Source: CBDUBH01 sp965365345 (GTDB lineage: Bacteria; Bacteroidota; Ignavibacteria; Ignavibacteriales; SURF-24). Taken from it: a stretch of 64,000 nt of DNA. Positions within the stretch are counted from its first letter, which is position 1; each line of letters starts with the position of its first letter. The stretch spans positions 1-64,000 of the forward strand of contig CBDUBH010000004.1 in the NCBI GenBank assembly GCA_965365345.1. Reading direction: 5' to 3'. Made by a program: the position numbers and the translations under genes. Under the pieces are notes generated by a model, which did not search any database, was not told where the DNA came from, and saw nothing but the letters and a program-made list of their open reading frames with translations. Below, one piece after another: positions 46,395-54,746 of this stretch.

Positions 46395-47155
46395 GCAAAT
46401 AAAACTGTTAAAATAGAAAAAGATCTGAGCGGGTAATAAAGTTTTTACCCGTTGTTATATGAAAAAAGCGCGGAATCTAAATTTCCATTGTCATTGCGAA
46501 CGTAGTGAAGCAATCTCCGCTTTTTAATCAGGGAGATCACTTCGTCATTTCACTCCCTCGCGATGACAAAAAGTGCCTGGCATTGCGAGCGAAGCGCGGC
46601 AATCACTGAGTTTAGGCAGTTAAAACGGGAACCTGTCTTAAATTAAGTTTTCCTTATTATATTCACTATTAATTAAAATTTAGCGGATATTCTAAAATGC
46701 TGCACGTTGCCTAATTATGTAAATTTTATGATCCCGGCTTAATTTAAGTATCAAACAAGTATCAAACAAGTATCAAACAAGTATCAAACAAGTATGACCT
46801 GAATGTTTTCTTCCTGCATTCATTGTGATTTAATAGTGTTTACATTTATGACAAGATGACATTACTCAATTTGAAAATTTATGTAAGTATGTGATAACTC
46901 CTGTTCACCCTCGCTTCACCCTCGCTTCACCTTCGGTACAACTCCGATTAACGACCGGTTTTAAAATGACCGGTTTTAACGCATAAATTAAGGATTTACA
47001 ATTTGGAAAATGAATGTATAACATAATCCTGATATGACAAATTTTCAGTATCGCTTGAATTCAGATATTGAAAAGGTTACTTTTTTGCAATTGATTACAG
47101 TGACCTGAAACAGATGGAGAACAATTAATCAGGGTGATTAAAAGCGCTATTGATA
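46395..47155. repeat. Gene-free gap with dispersed and tandem repeats
   Basis: This gap between two toxin-antitoxin modules holds TCATTGCGA-family units (46490-46612), an 11-bp tandem repeat (46746-46795), CCTCGCTTCAC repeats near 46907-46932, and two GACCGGTTTTA direct repeats (46953-46963 and 46968-46978). No gene is seen. Confidence 0.75.
46746..46795. repeat. 11-bp tandem repeat, about 4.5 copies
   Basis: AAGTATCAAAC repeats perfectly four times and then begins a fifth. The period equals about one DNA turn, so bound proteins would line up on one face. Confidence 0.93.
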
Positions 47156-47175
47156 ATATGTCAAATATGACATAT
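47156..47175. promoter_or_regulatory. Candidate operator of the second toxin-antitoxin module
   Basis: ATATGTCA and TGACATAT are an exact 8-bp inverted repeat with a four-base spacer, ending nine bases before the toxin ATG at 47185. It fits binding by the XRE antitoxin encoded downstream. Confidence 0.6.
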
Positions 47176-47184
47176 ATTAAAATA

Positions 47185-47517
47185 ATGAATAAACAAGATA
47201 AACCAATAGTATGGCTATAAGGTGAAGTTAAATCTCCACCTTTTTCCTCTAAAGCAAGAATTGAAGCTGGTTATCTTCTTAGATTGCTTCAGAAGGGAGA
47301 GAAATTAAACTTACCTCAATCAAGACCAATGCCGATTATTGGAACAAGATGCCATGAACTGAGAATTAATGATGAAAAAAGCACATGGCGAATTATTTAT
47401 AGAACAGATTCTGATGCAATAATAATTCTTGAAGTATTTAATAAGAAAACTCAGAGAATACCTAAAAATATAATTGATATATGTCAAAAAAGGATTAAGG
47501 AATATGATAATGCTTAA
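47185..47517 (+). pseudogene. Gp49/HigB-like toxin gene interrupted by an in-frame stop
   Basis: The frame from the ATG at 47185 reads MNKQDKPIVWL, stop (TAA at 47218-47220), then GEVKSPPFSSKARIEAGYLLRLLQKGEK and on to the end at 47517. Intact Gp49-like toxins carry the same N-terminus (WL, one residue, GE-K-PPFS) with no break, so one codon has become a stop. A single C-to-T change from CAA would do this. The rest is well kept, including RPMPIIGTRCHELRI and FNKKTQRIP. A truncated product could start at a later codon, but it would lose a conserved strand. Confidence 0.85.
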
Positions 47518-47821
47518 AGAAAAAATAAAAAAACTAGAAAATAAAGGCTGGAAGGTTGGAACTGTAGATCAATTTTTAGACTTATCCCCGGAAGAATCTG
47601 CTTATATTGAATTAAAATTAAACTTAAGTGCAAATCTAAGAAAGTTAAGAAATGAAAAAAAACTCACTCAAATTGATCTGGCAAATATAATTCATTCCAG
47701 TCAATCACGAGTAGCTAAACTAGAATCCGGAGATCCAAGCGTTTCACTTGATCTTATAATTAAATCCTTATTGGCTCTCGGGACTTCAAAAAAAGATATT
47801 GCCAGAGCCATTGTTTCCTGA
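47504..47821 (+). CDS. XRE-family antitoxin of the second module
   Basis: From the ATG at 47504 the protein has 105 residues; a start six bases later is also possible, and AAGGA lies just upstream. Residues about 48-100 form an XRE helix-turn-helix (LRKLRNEKKLTQIDLANIIHSSQSRVAKLE), followed by SLDLIIKSLLALG. It overlaps the toxin gene by 14 bases, which ties their translation together. It is intact, although the toxin is interrupted. It should bind the palindrome at 47156-47175. Confidence 0.88.
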   Translation: MIMLKEKIKKLENKGWKVGTVDQFLDLSPEESAYIELKLNLSANLRKLRNEKKLTQIDLANIIHSSQSRVAKLESGDPSVSLDLIIKSLLALGTSKKDIARAIVS

Positions 47822-48436
47822 TTAAAGTATTTATTTCATCCTGAGTTAAATATGCGCTTAGCTATCATTATTATTTTGCCCGGTTCCGTTTTGAATTAAA
47901 TAGAAAACCGCAAATTGTAAAAATCCGGAAGTTTGGCCGAGATCTGGTATATTTCCTGTCATTGCAATAGTCAAAAATAACAGAGTTTATGTAGATGATT
48001 ATCTTCATCCTGGTTATCTATAAATACATTATGGGTAAATATTAAAATTAAAAAGAGTCTGTAAAATATTTTGCTTGTTTTTTTATACAGTTCATTGCGA
48101 TACGCTAAAAGCGTAGAAGAAATCTCTGCTATATATTTTGTCATTCCCGCTTGCCTGCAGAAGGCATGACTTGCCCGGAATCCTTCCATTCCCCCTTAGA
48201 AAAGGGAACAAAGGGGGTTGTTTTTCTTTCTTAGCTTTATTCAAATATCAAAAACAGAGATCGCCACATCATTCAGATTGAAGCGGATTTCTAAATTATA
48301 AATCTCAAATAATATAATTTGTTCTCATATTTATTATTTTAAATTTTTTTTTTATTTTTCGAATCCTTTTGATTTTGCAAAAAATCTTGAGGGAAAAGGT
48401 AAATTAAACTTTAATTAGTTATAGGATTTGGGGAGC
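47822..48436. repeat. Gene-free gap with repeat fragments
   Basis: This 615-bp gap carries a TCATTGCGATACGC unit near 48092, an inverted ATTCCCG...CGGAATCC unit (48140-48185), an ATTCCCCCTTAGAAAAGGG module near 48188 and an ACAGAGATCGCCAC tail near 48252. These are pieces of the composite repeat at 45166 and 53895. A 72-residue minus-strand open frame (47971-48189) is not credible. Confidence 0.7.
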
Positions 48437-49987
48437 ATGAAAAACAAAAAATATTTTCCTTTTTTAGTTTTCATAATAAATCTACTTGTTTATTCATTTT
48501 TTAATTATGGCGGAATTCGATTTCCTGACAGTGAAATCATGTATCGAGCTACAGAGTCACTAGTGGTAAGAGGTGAACTTTCTATTCCTGAGGGTATTCA
48601 TTGGAATAGATTTGGTTTAGGAAAAGGCTTAGATGGAAAAGATTATTCATTATTCGGTCCTACCGCATCAATAGTTGCTGCTCCACTTTTAAAAATAGCA
48701 TATATTGTTAAAAATAATTTTAATTATTTAATTAATAAAAAAGTTATTCCGATTAGTTTTCATAAAAATAATGCCGGAACCTATTTTTTTAAGGGTCAGA
48801 CTCCACCTAATTTGGATGGGCATTTTGAAAGATTTGTAATTTCTTTTTTCAATATTTTAATATCATCAATTGGAGCTGTCCTTTTTTATCTTTTATTATT
48901 TAGAATTACGAAGTCTAATATATTAAGTTTATTTATTTCGCTAATCTATTCATTTGGCTCGCTTATCTTTATTTATACAATGGATTTTTACAGTGAGCCC
49001 TTATGTACTCTATTCATAATTGCTTCCTTCTTGTTTATTATAAAAAACGAAGAAAATGTACTGGATAAAGAAAAATCTAAAAACTATTTCTTTTCAGGAC
49101 TTTTGCTGGGATTAGCAATTACCACTCATATAACCGCAGTTCTTTCAGTTCCTTTCTTTTTTATGTTTATATTAGGGCAGGAATCTAAAGATAAACTGGT
49201 TATTCAAGGATTTATAAAGTTCAGTCTCAATTTTATTCTTGGTTTAAGTATTTTTAGTTTACTGCTTTTATATTACAACTATTTAAGATTTGGAAATATT
49301 TTTGAAACAGGTAGAACAGTTGATCCTTTATTTAGATACGCGTGGTATGTAAATCCGTTAAGAGGTTTGTATGGAATGACAATTAGCGGTGGTAAAGGAA
49401 TTTTTATCTATTCGCCAATTATAATTTTAGGAATTTTGTTTTGGAAACATTTTCATAAGAAATATCCTCATCTTTCAATAGCAATAATTGGAATGATAAT
49501 TATTAGACTATTTTTTATCGCAAGCAGAAGTGATTGGCATGCCGGGTTCTGTTTGGGTCCAAGGTATTTAGTAATTATAATTCCATTTTTATTTATCCCA
49601 ATTGCCATTGGACTTAAAGAAATTCTGAAAAGAAAACAATTAAAACGGTTTATTTATATAAGTATATTTAGTGGACTTTGTATAATTCAGCAAGTTTATT
49701 TTGCAATAGGTGAATTATTTTCATTTTTGCATATTCTTTATTTAAAGGAGAAAGCAAAAGGAATTTATATAACTATAAACAACTTAATCTATTTAGATTG
49801 GGAATATTCTCCTGTCTTTAAAATATTAAACTATAAAACCGGACCTTTTATTTTGAGAAATATGGAAGTTAATAATTATATGGCGTGGTTTGTAATTTCA
49901 ATTATTTTTGCAATAGCATTTAGTTTACTTGGTTTTTATACATATAAAAATTTTATAAATTCTGATCAAATTACCGGAAATACTTAA
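48437..49987 (+). CDS. Polytopic membrane protein, GT-C glycosyltransferase-like
   Basis: The 516-residue protein has about eleven to twelve membrane helices. An early loop contains FPDSEIMYRATESLVVRGELSIPEG, resembling the acidic first loop of GT-C enzymes such as the GT39/ArnT group. These use lipid-linked sugars and act at the outer face of the inner membrane. No named family member is recognised. I use the ATG at 48437, next to a GGGGAG stretch; a TTG nine bases upstream is less likely. Two further GT-C-like genes follow on the opposite strand. Confidence 0.6.
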   Translation: MKNKKYFPFLVFIINLLVYSFFNYGGIRFPDSEIMYRATESLVVRGELSIPEGIHWNRFGLGKGLDGKDYSLFGPTASIVAAPLLKIAYIVKNNFNYLINKKVIPISFHKNNAGTYFFKGQTPPNLDGHFERFVISFFNILISSIGAVLFYLLLFRITKSNILSLFISLIYSFGSLIFIYTMDFYSEPLCTLFIIASFLFIIKNEENVLDKEKSKNYFFSGLLLGLAITTHITAVLSVPFFFMFILGQESKDKLVIQGFIKFSLNFILGLSIFSLLLLYYNYLRFGNIFETGRTVDPLFRYAWYVNPLRGLYGMTISGGKGIFIYSPIIILGILFWKHFHKKYPHLSIAIIGMIIIRLFFIASRSDWHAGFCLGPRYLVIIIPFLFIPIAIGLKEILKRKQLKRFIYISIFSGLCIIQQVYFAIGELFSFLHILYLKEKAKGIYITINNLIYLDWEYSPVFKILNYKTGPFILRNMEVNNYMAWFVISIIFAIAFSLLGFYTYKNFINSDQITGNT

Positions 49988-50006
49988 TATCTTTATAATA
50001 ATTTAC

Positions 50007-50046
50007 TCTCCCTCTCCTGAAGCAGGAGAGGGGCAGGGGTGAGGTT
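50007..50046. repeat. CTCTCCTG-A-GCAGGAGAG hairpin between convergent genes
   Basis: CCCTCTCCTGAAGCAGGAGAGGGG is a strong palindrome followed by CAGGGGTGAGG. A nearly identical block lies at 42335-42376, also just past a gene end. It can serve as a shared terminator. Confidence 0.78.
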
Positions 50047-50062
50047 ATTTCGTATTATCTAT

Positions 50063-51421
50063 TTATTTCTCTTCTCTTCGTTCTTTCTCTATCTTCTCCA
50101 ATAATCTTTCTGCTTTATTTTTCATATCGGAATCTTTTGATTTTTTGGTTAAAGCAATTTTGATTGTTCTTTCGGCATCTTCAATTCTGCCGTTAGCAAA
50201 ATACATATTAGCAAGCCGTTCATAAAATAAAGCTCTTTCCGGCTGCTCGCTTACCGCCGATTCCCAAAATGAAATTGCGTTTCTGTATTTTTCTGACTGT
50301 ATTAGATTCAACGGAATATAAAATAAAATAAGTATAACAAAAATTGCTGTTTTTATTTTATCATTAAACTTTGAAAATATTTCAGCTATCAAAATAAAAA
50401 ATCCTATTGCAGGAAGATAAATTCTGCAATCCCAATATTGAAACCCGTCAAAACTCATTGTTCTTACGGGCAATGCGGGAAGTAAAAATGCGAAAAACCA
50501 GATCAATCCGAAATAATATAATTTTTTATTAATAGTTTTTAAGTAAAACGGAATTAAAACAATTACAGCAAAAAATATTATTCCGCTTATTGTTACAAAA
50601 TAAGTATAATCAGGCAGTACTTTTAAATTAACAGGTAAAATCAATTTCGAAAGAAATTCAAAAAGCATTCTCAAATTTCTTAAAGAGTCGCCAATATAAA
50701 TGCTGTCAACAGTAACTTTTGATGCAATTAAAATTCTTATTAAATAGTATAAAAAAACCGGCGAAATTATAACCAGAAGTTTAATGAAGCTTTTAATATT
50801 TAAATGAAAATTTCCGGTTCTAATAAAAAAATAAAATATTGCCATAACCGGCAGAACAATCCCTATTTCTTTTGATAAGACCGCAAGCATTGAAAAGATA
50901 GAATAAAAAATGAAAAAATGAGGTTTTTCAGATTCCAGAAATTTTATAAAAACGATAAATCCGGCAACAGAAAACATTCCTGCCAGCAGATCACCTCTGC
51001 CTGCGATCCATCCTACTGCATTTATAAAAACCGGATGAACGGCAAAAAGTAATGCAATAAAAAGTGCGTTAAGTTTTTCAAATTTCATTTTTTGAAGAAG
51101 CACAAAAAGCAGACAACTTGTTATTGTATGAATTATAAAATTCGAAAGATGAAAATAAAAAGGATTGTCTTTTCCGAGTGAAATATCAAAAAGAAAAGAT
51201 ATTGAAGTTACAGGTCTGTAATAATGCCCGCCCAAAAAATTATTTGAAAAGGCATTTAGAAATTCTTGGATTCCGGGTTTAAGTTCATTAAATAATCTGT
51301 TGTATTCAATTATTGAAATATCATCAAGATAAACCAATCCGAAAGCGAGAGATTTAAGATAGACAACAAGACAAGCAAAAATTATTATTAAATAAGAATA
51401 TTTTAAAAGATTTTTTTTCAT
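50063..51421 (-). CDS. Membrane glycosyltransferase-like protein with C-terminal TPR (TMTC-like)
   Basis: From the ATG at 51421 the product has 452 residues; an in-frame start nine codons upstream is possible. About nine to ten membrane helices are followed by a soluble tail (about 385-452) with TPR-like helices (RALFYERLANMYFANGRIEDAERTIKIAL). The loop YLDDISIIEYN and the YYRPVTSISFLFD and FAVHPVFINAVGWIAGRGDLLA segments match TMTC/PMT-like membrane proteins. Such proteins transfer mannose or other sugars to proteins; the target here is unknown. Confidence 0.72.
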   Translation of the reverse strand: MKKNLLKYSYLIIIFACLVVYLKSLAFGLVYLDDISIIEYNRLFNELKPGIQEFLNAFSNNFLGGHYYRPVTSISFLFDISLGKDNPFYFHLSNFIIHTITSCLLFVLLQKMKFEKLNALFIALLFAVHPVFINAVGWIAGRGDLLAGMFSVAGFIVFIKFLESEKPHFFIFYSIFSMLAVLSKEIGIVLPVMAIFYFFIRTGNFHLNIKSFIKLLVIISPVFLYYLIRILIASKVTVDSIYIGDSLRNLRMLFEFLSKLILPVNLKVLPDYTYFVTISGIIFFAVIVLIPFYLKTINKKLYYFGLIWFFAFLLPALPVRTMSFDGFQYWDCRIYLPAIGFFILIAEIFSKFNDKIKTAIFVILILFYIPLNLIQSEKYRNAISFWESAVSEQPERALFYERLANMYFANGRIEDAERTIKIALTKKSKDSDMKNKAERLLEKIEKERREEK

Positions 51422-51635
51422 TTGACTTATACTAAAATTGAAAATCAAAATATATAATAATCTTAAATAAAATATCGGTTATAATTTTGGATGAGTGGAA
51501 TTTAGTTGGGCTAATAGAATATTAATGAATATTTTATTTTCAAAATTTAAGTCACTAAGATGTTTAACGCTTATGTTATATAACATTCTCAAAAAATAAT
51601 TGTGGCAAATCAGAAAATATTCTGATAAATGTTTT

Positions 51636-53633
51636 TTATTCAGCTACTTTTTTAACTAATACATAATTATCATCTTCTAAAAAAACTCTATATTCTTCAG
51701 TACTAAAACTATACAGCAACTCTTTTTCGTTTTCATTAAGTGAATTCTTACTTATCAATAAGTATTTGAAATTATTACTTATTTGATCTGAAAAAACAAA
51801 TCTTGAAGAAGGATAAGGGAAGAAAGATTTTAATTCATTTATGTTTGTTGTTATTTGTTTAAATCCCGGTTCATATTTCAGATAAGTATATGATCTTGAA
51901 TAAATATTTCTTACTTCAACCAAATTTTTCTCTTTGATTTGTCTGTTTTCTAAATCGCTTCCTGAAAACATAAGGCTCATTGAAGCAAATACTATAAATA
52001 ACAAAACAAATATATAACCCGCTTTAATTTTATACTTATATAAAAACAATATTGTGATAAAAAGAATCAATAAAATTAATAAGGATTCTGAGAAATATAA
52101 AATGTATTTATAGTATCCTAACTCAATCGTGTAATTAATTCTGAAATAATGAAAATAATTAGCAATTATAAAATCATTTATTTTTACAAGAAAATTAAAA
52201 AATGTATTGCTTTTTATTAATAATGCTGCAATAACTCCGGTTATAACTATCAACAGCAATTTTTTATTTGATACCGGAGCTGAATTATTTTCAGAGGAAG
52301 GGTTAATTAGAAAAATATTCTGAAAACTTGTTTTTGTAATAAGCTCTAAAAGTTTTATAATTCCAAAAGGTGTTACAATGGCTATAAACGGAATTGCAAT
52401 ATTCAAATTTCTTGAATCATAACTAAAGAAAAATGCCCAAAGTAAAATAACGGGAATTACAATTGATATTGTTAAAATTCTTATCTTCTTAACAAATAAA
52501 CTGAATAAGATTCCAACGGCAAAGAATATAAGAATAGGAAGTCCGATACTATAATATATAATATCAAAGGCGTGCAAAAATCTTGAAAGAAAATCAGGAA
52601 GCATATAAGATGATTGATCCAGACCTTGATACATAGGTTTGAAAAAATACCAGGATAGATTTATTGCAGCCAACAAAAAATAAACAATAAATGAAATTAT
52701 TACATTTCTAAAATTTCTGTTATTTTTATTTACTATTACATACCAAAATATCCACAAAGAGCCCAAGCAGAAAATATAAAATCCGGCAATTTTTGTTAGT
52801 GCAGCCGCGGAAATAAAGATGGTTACCAAAACAAATTTTGACAGATCAAAATCATTTTCATCATCATAAACAATTACGTAATAACTTAGAAGAGCAAAGA
52901 AAGAAACCAAAAGTTCTGTGTTTCCATCAGCAATAAAAACAAAAGAATATAATAAAGGTGAAATTGTTCCGTAAATCATTAAAGCGAAAAGATACAATCC
53001 GTTTTTTTTCTTTATTGCAAGACCGAGCATCATCAGTAAATTACCGATAAAAATAACAGGCATCATAGATTTTGCAAAAAAATCAACTTGCAAAGGTTGT
53101 GTGAAAATGTAAGTGATTGACCAGTTTGCAGGAATAATTTGCGGATAATGCCCGGTTAAGGGCGGGAAAAGATTAGATGCCCATTCCAAAGCCCATACAT
53201 TCCATGATTTTATTGCATCATTATAGTAAAAAATTGAACCTAAATTATTAATAAACAAACTTACATAAAACAGAATTATAAAAAATGAAACAGATATCAT
53301 TACTCTGTTTACTAAACTATTCGATCTGTAAAAATTATATTTCTTTAATAAAATATCTTTTAAACTGATATTTAAAAATGCAATAAATGATTTTCGAAAC
53401 AAAAATATGATAACTAAAAGTTCTAATAAAAAGATCAATAAAAATGAGGTTTTAGTATATATTTTCAGGAGTGTAAGCCAAAATGCAATTTGATAGTTTA
53501 AATACAAACTCAGACCGGTTACAACAATAAACTTGTAAAGCAATGAATTATTTCTAAAATTAAAAAGCTTTAAAGCTAATAGACCAGGTAAAAATAATAT
53601 TTGAATAACTGATAGAAAACCTAAAAAAAGCAT
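51636..53633 (-). CDS. Large polytopic membrane protein, GT-C glycosyltransferase-like
   Basis: From the likely ATG at 53633 the protein has 665 residues; a start at 53696 would add 21. It has about twelve or more membrane helices. A loop after the early helices reads YYNDAIKSWNVWALEWASN and PQIIPANWSITY, resembling the catalytic loop of GT-C enzymes. A soluble C-terminal part (about 590-665) follows. No named family is recognised with certainty. It lies 214 bp from the TMTC-like gene on the same strand, so they may share a transcript. Confidence 0.58.
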   Translation of the reverse strand: MLFLGFLSVIQILFLPGLLALKLFNFRNNSLLYKFIVVTGLSLYLNYQIAFWLTLLKIYTKTSFLLIFLLELLVIIFLFRKSFIAFLNISLKDILLKKYNFYRSNSLVNRVMISVSFFIILFYVSLFINNLGSIFYYNDAIKSWNVWALEWASNLFPPLTGHYPQIIPANWSITYIFTQPLQVDFFAKSMMPVIFIGNLLMMLGLAIKKKNGLYLFALMIYGTISPLLYSFVFIADGNTELLVSFFALLSYYVIVYDDENDFDLSKFVLVTIFISAAALTKIAGFYIFCLGSLWIFWYVIVNKNNRNFRNVIISFIVYFLLAAINLSWYFFKPMYQGLDQSSYMLPDFLSRFLHAFDIIYYSIGLPILIFFAVGILFSLFVKKIRILTISIVIPVILLWAFFFSYDSRNLNIAIPFIAIVTPFGIIKLLELITKTSFQNIFLINPSSENNSAPVSNKKLLLIVITGVIAALLIKSNTFFNFLVKINDFIIANYFHYFRINYTIELGYYKYILYFSESLLILLILFITILFLYKYKIKAGYIFVLLFIVFASMSLMFSGSDLENRQIKEKNLVEVRNIYSRSYTYLKYEPGFKQITTNINELKSFFPYPSSRFVFSDQISNNFKYLLISKNSLNENEKELLYSFSTEEYRVFLEDDNYVLVKKVAE

Positions 53634-53766
53634 ATTAAAATATAGTTTATTGATTTTTAGTATAATCGAAATCAATTTAAGATTTATTAAATACAAATGA
53701 AATTCTAAATATTTTTTGTAATGAAAAAAAATACCTTTTTACAAAAATTATGTCATTTCGTCTGCC

Positions 53767-54160
53767 CGAAAACCTTTCTTGTCATTGCGAGGAGGAACTG
53801 AGCCTGTCCCGGCTTGTCCGGGAAAGCAATCTGTGCATTTTAATAACGAGATCGCCACGCCACTTCGTGTCTCGCGATGACAAAGTAACTATAATGTCAT
53901 TGCGATACGCCGCAGACGGAGAAGCAATCTCTGATTTGAAATTCCCACTTAAAAAAGGGGCTTAGGGGTTGTTGTGATTTCTTTATTAATCTTAATCTGA
54001 TTTTAACGTACAGAGATCGCCGCAGTCGTCCCGATTAAATCGGGACTCCCTCGCGATGACAAAACAACTACAATGTCATTGCGAGCGTTAGTGAAGCAAT
54101 CTCTGCTTTTTATATTTTCTACGCTGTCAGATTACGGACAACCGGAATGACAGCGTTTTT
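53767..54160. repeat. Large repeat cluster upstream of the pilus operon
   Basis: It holds a TCATTGCGAGG...CTCGCGATGACA unit (53767-53882), the second copy of the composite repeat (53895-54103), and an ATTACGG/CCGGAAT hairpin with perfect outer arms ACGCTGTC/GACAGCGT (54121-54156). No real gene is present; short open frames here are artefacts. Confidence 0.85.
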
Positions 54161-54746
54161 TAATCTTTGTATCGTTCCATCTTTGTATCTTTTCATTAAG
54201 TTCCCGTGCCTCTGTGGTTCATTTTTTCCTTCCCCAAAATTCTCCCTTGCGCTTTCGCGACTTTGCAGTTAATTGCTTTTCTTAAGGCTGAATGCTGACC
54301 GCTGATAGCTGACAGCTGACAAACATTTGTCCACATTTAGCCAATTTCATCCCGAATTTTATGACCTTACCCTTTTCGGAAAATATTTCCTTTAAAATAA
54401 AAAATAATCGGAAACAATTACTTGTATTATTTGCTGATTATAAATAATTTTGCATGGGCGTAAGTGGGGCGTGCAGTAAGTAAATGATAAAAAGAGATTG
54501 TTTTTTCCCCATTTAAATTGGTTACGACTTGCCGATAATGACTTATGAATTGCAGAATTTCTTTATTAATTAACTTTTTTAATTAATCCTCCGATAATAT
54601 TATCAAATGAATTTTATGTTCTTTGAAAATATTTTTGGCGGGATTATAACTTTACAAAACCTTTGGCACCTAATTTGAAAAGTAATATAACATGAAAACA
54701 AGAAGAAAGAATATCGAACCGAAACTTTTGAGCGCCGGAGCTTGAA
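54161..54746. other. Upstream region of the pilus operon
   Basis: It contains a heptamer repeat GCTGANN five times (54287-54321), simple CTTTGTATC-type repeats, and near the operon a sigma-54-like site (54663-54678). No gene is seen. The promoter of the pilin-like genes should lie in its last 150 bp. Confidence 0.5.
54663..54678 (+). promoter_or_regulatory. Possible sigma-54-type promoter
   Basis: TTGGCACCTAATTTGA matches the -24 element TTGGCAC well and has GG and the -12 G at the required ten-base spacing, but the -12 C is A. It lies about 70 bp before the first pilin-like ATG. Sigma-54 control of pilin genes is common, but the imperfect -12 box leaves doubt. Confidence 0.35.

Noticed and set aside
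45166..46612. Possible CRISPR array
   Set aside because: Repeats vary in length, orientation and spacing, have inverted ends, and no cas gene is present.
46746..46795. Plasmid-type replication iterons
   Set aside because: No rep gene or other origin features nearby; kept only as an unexplained tandem array.
47185..47821. Prophage remnant suggested by the Gp49-like toxin
   Set aside because: Gp49-like toxins with XRE antitoxins are common chromosomal modules, and no other phage gene is in the window.
47971..48189. Minus-strand open frame of 72 residues
   Set aside because: Starts in a repeat and shows no recognisable protein pattern.
53750..53965. Open frame of 71 residues before the pilus operon
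   Set aside because: It is a translation of TCATTGCGAG-type repeats.
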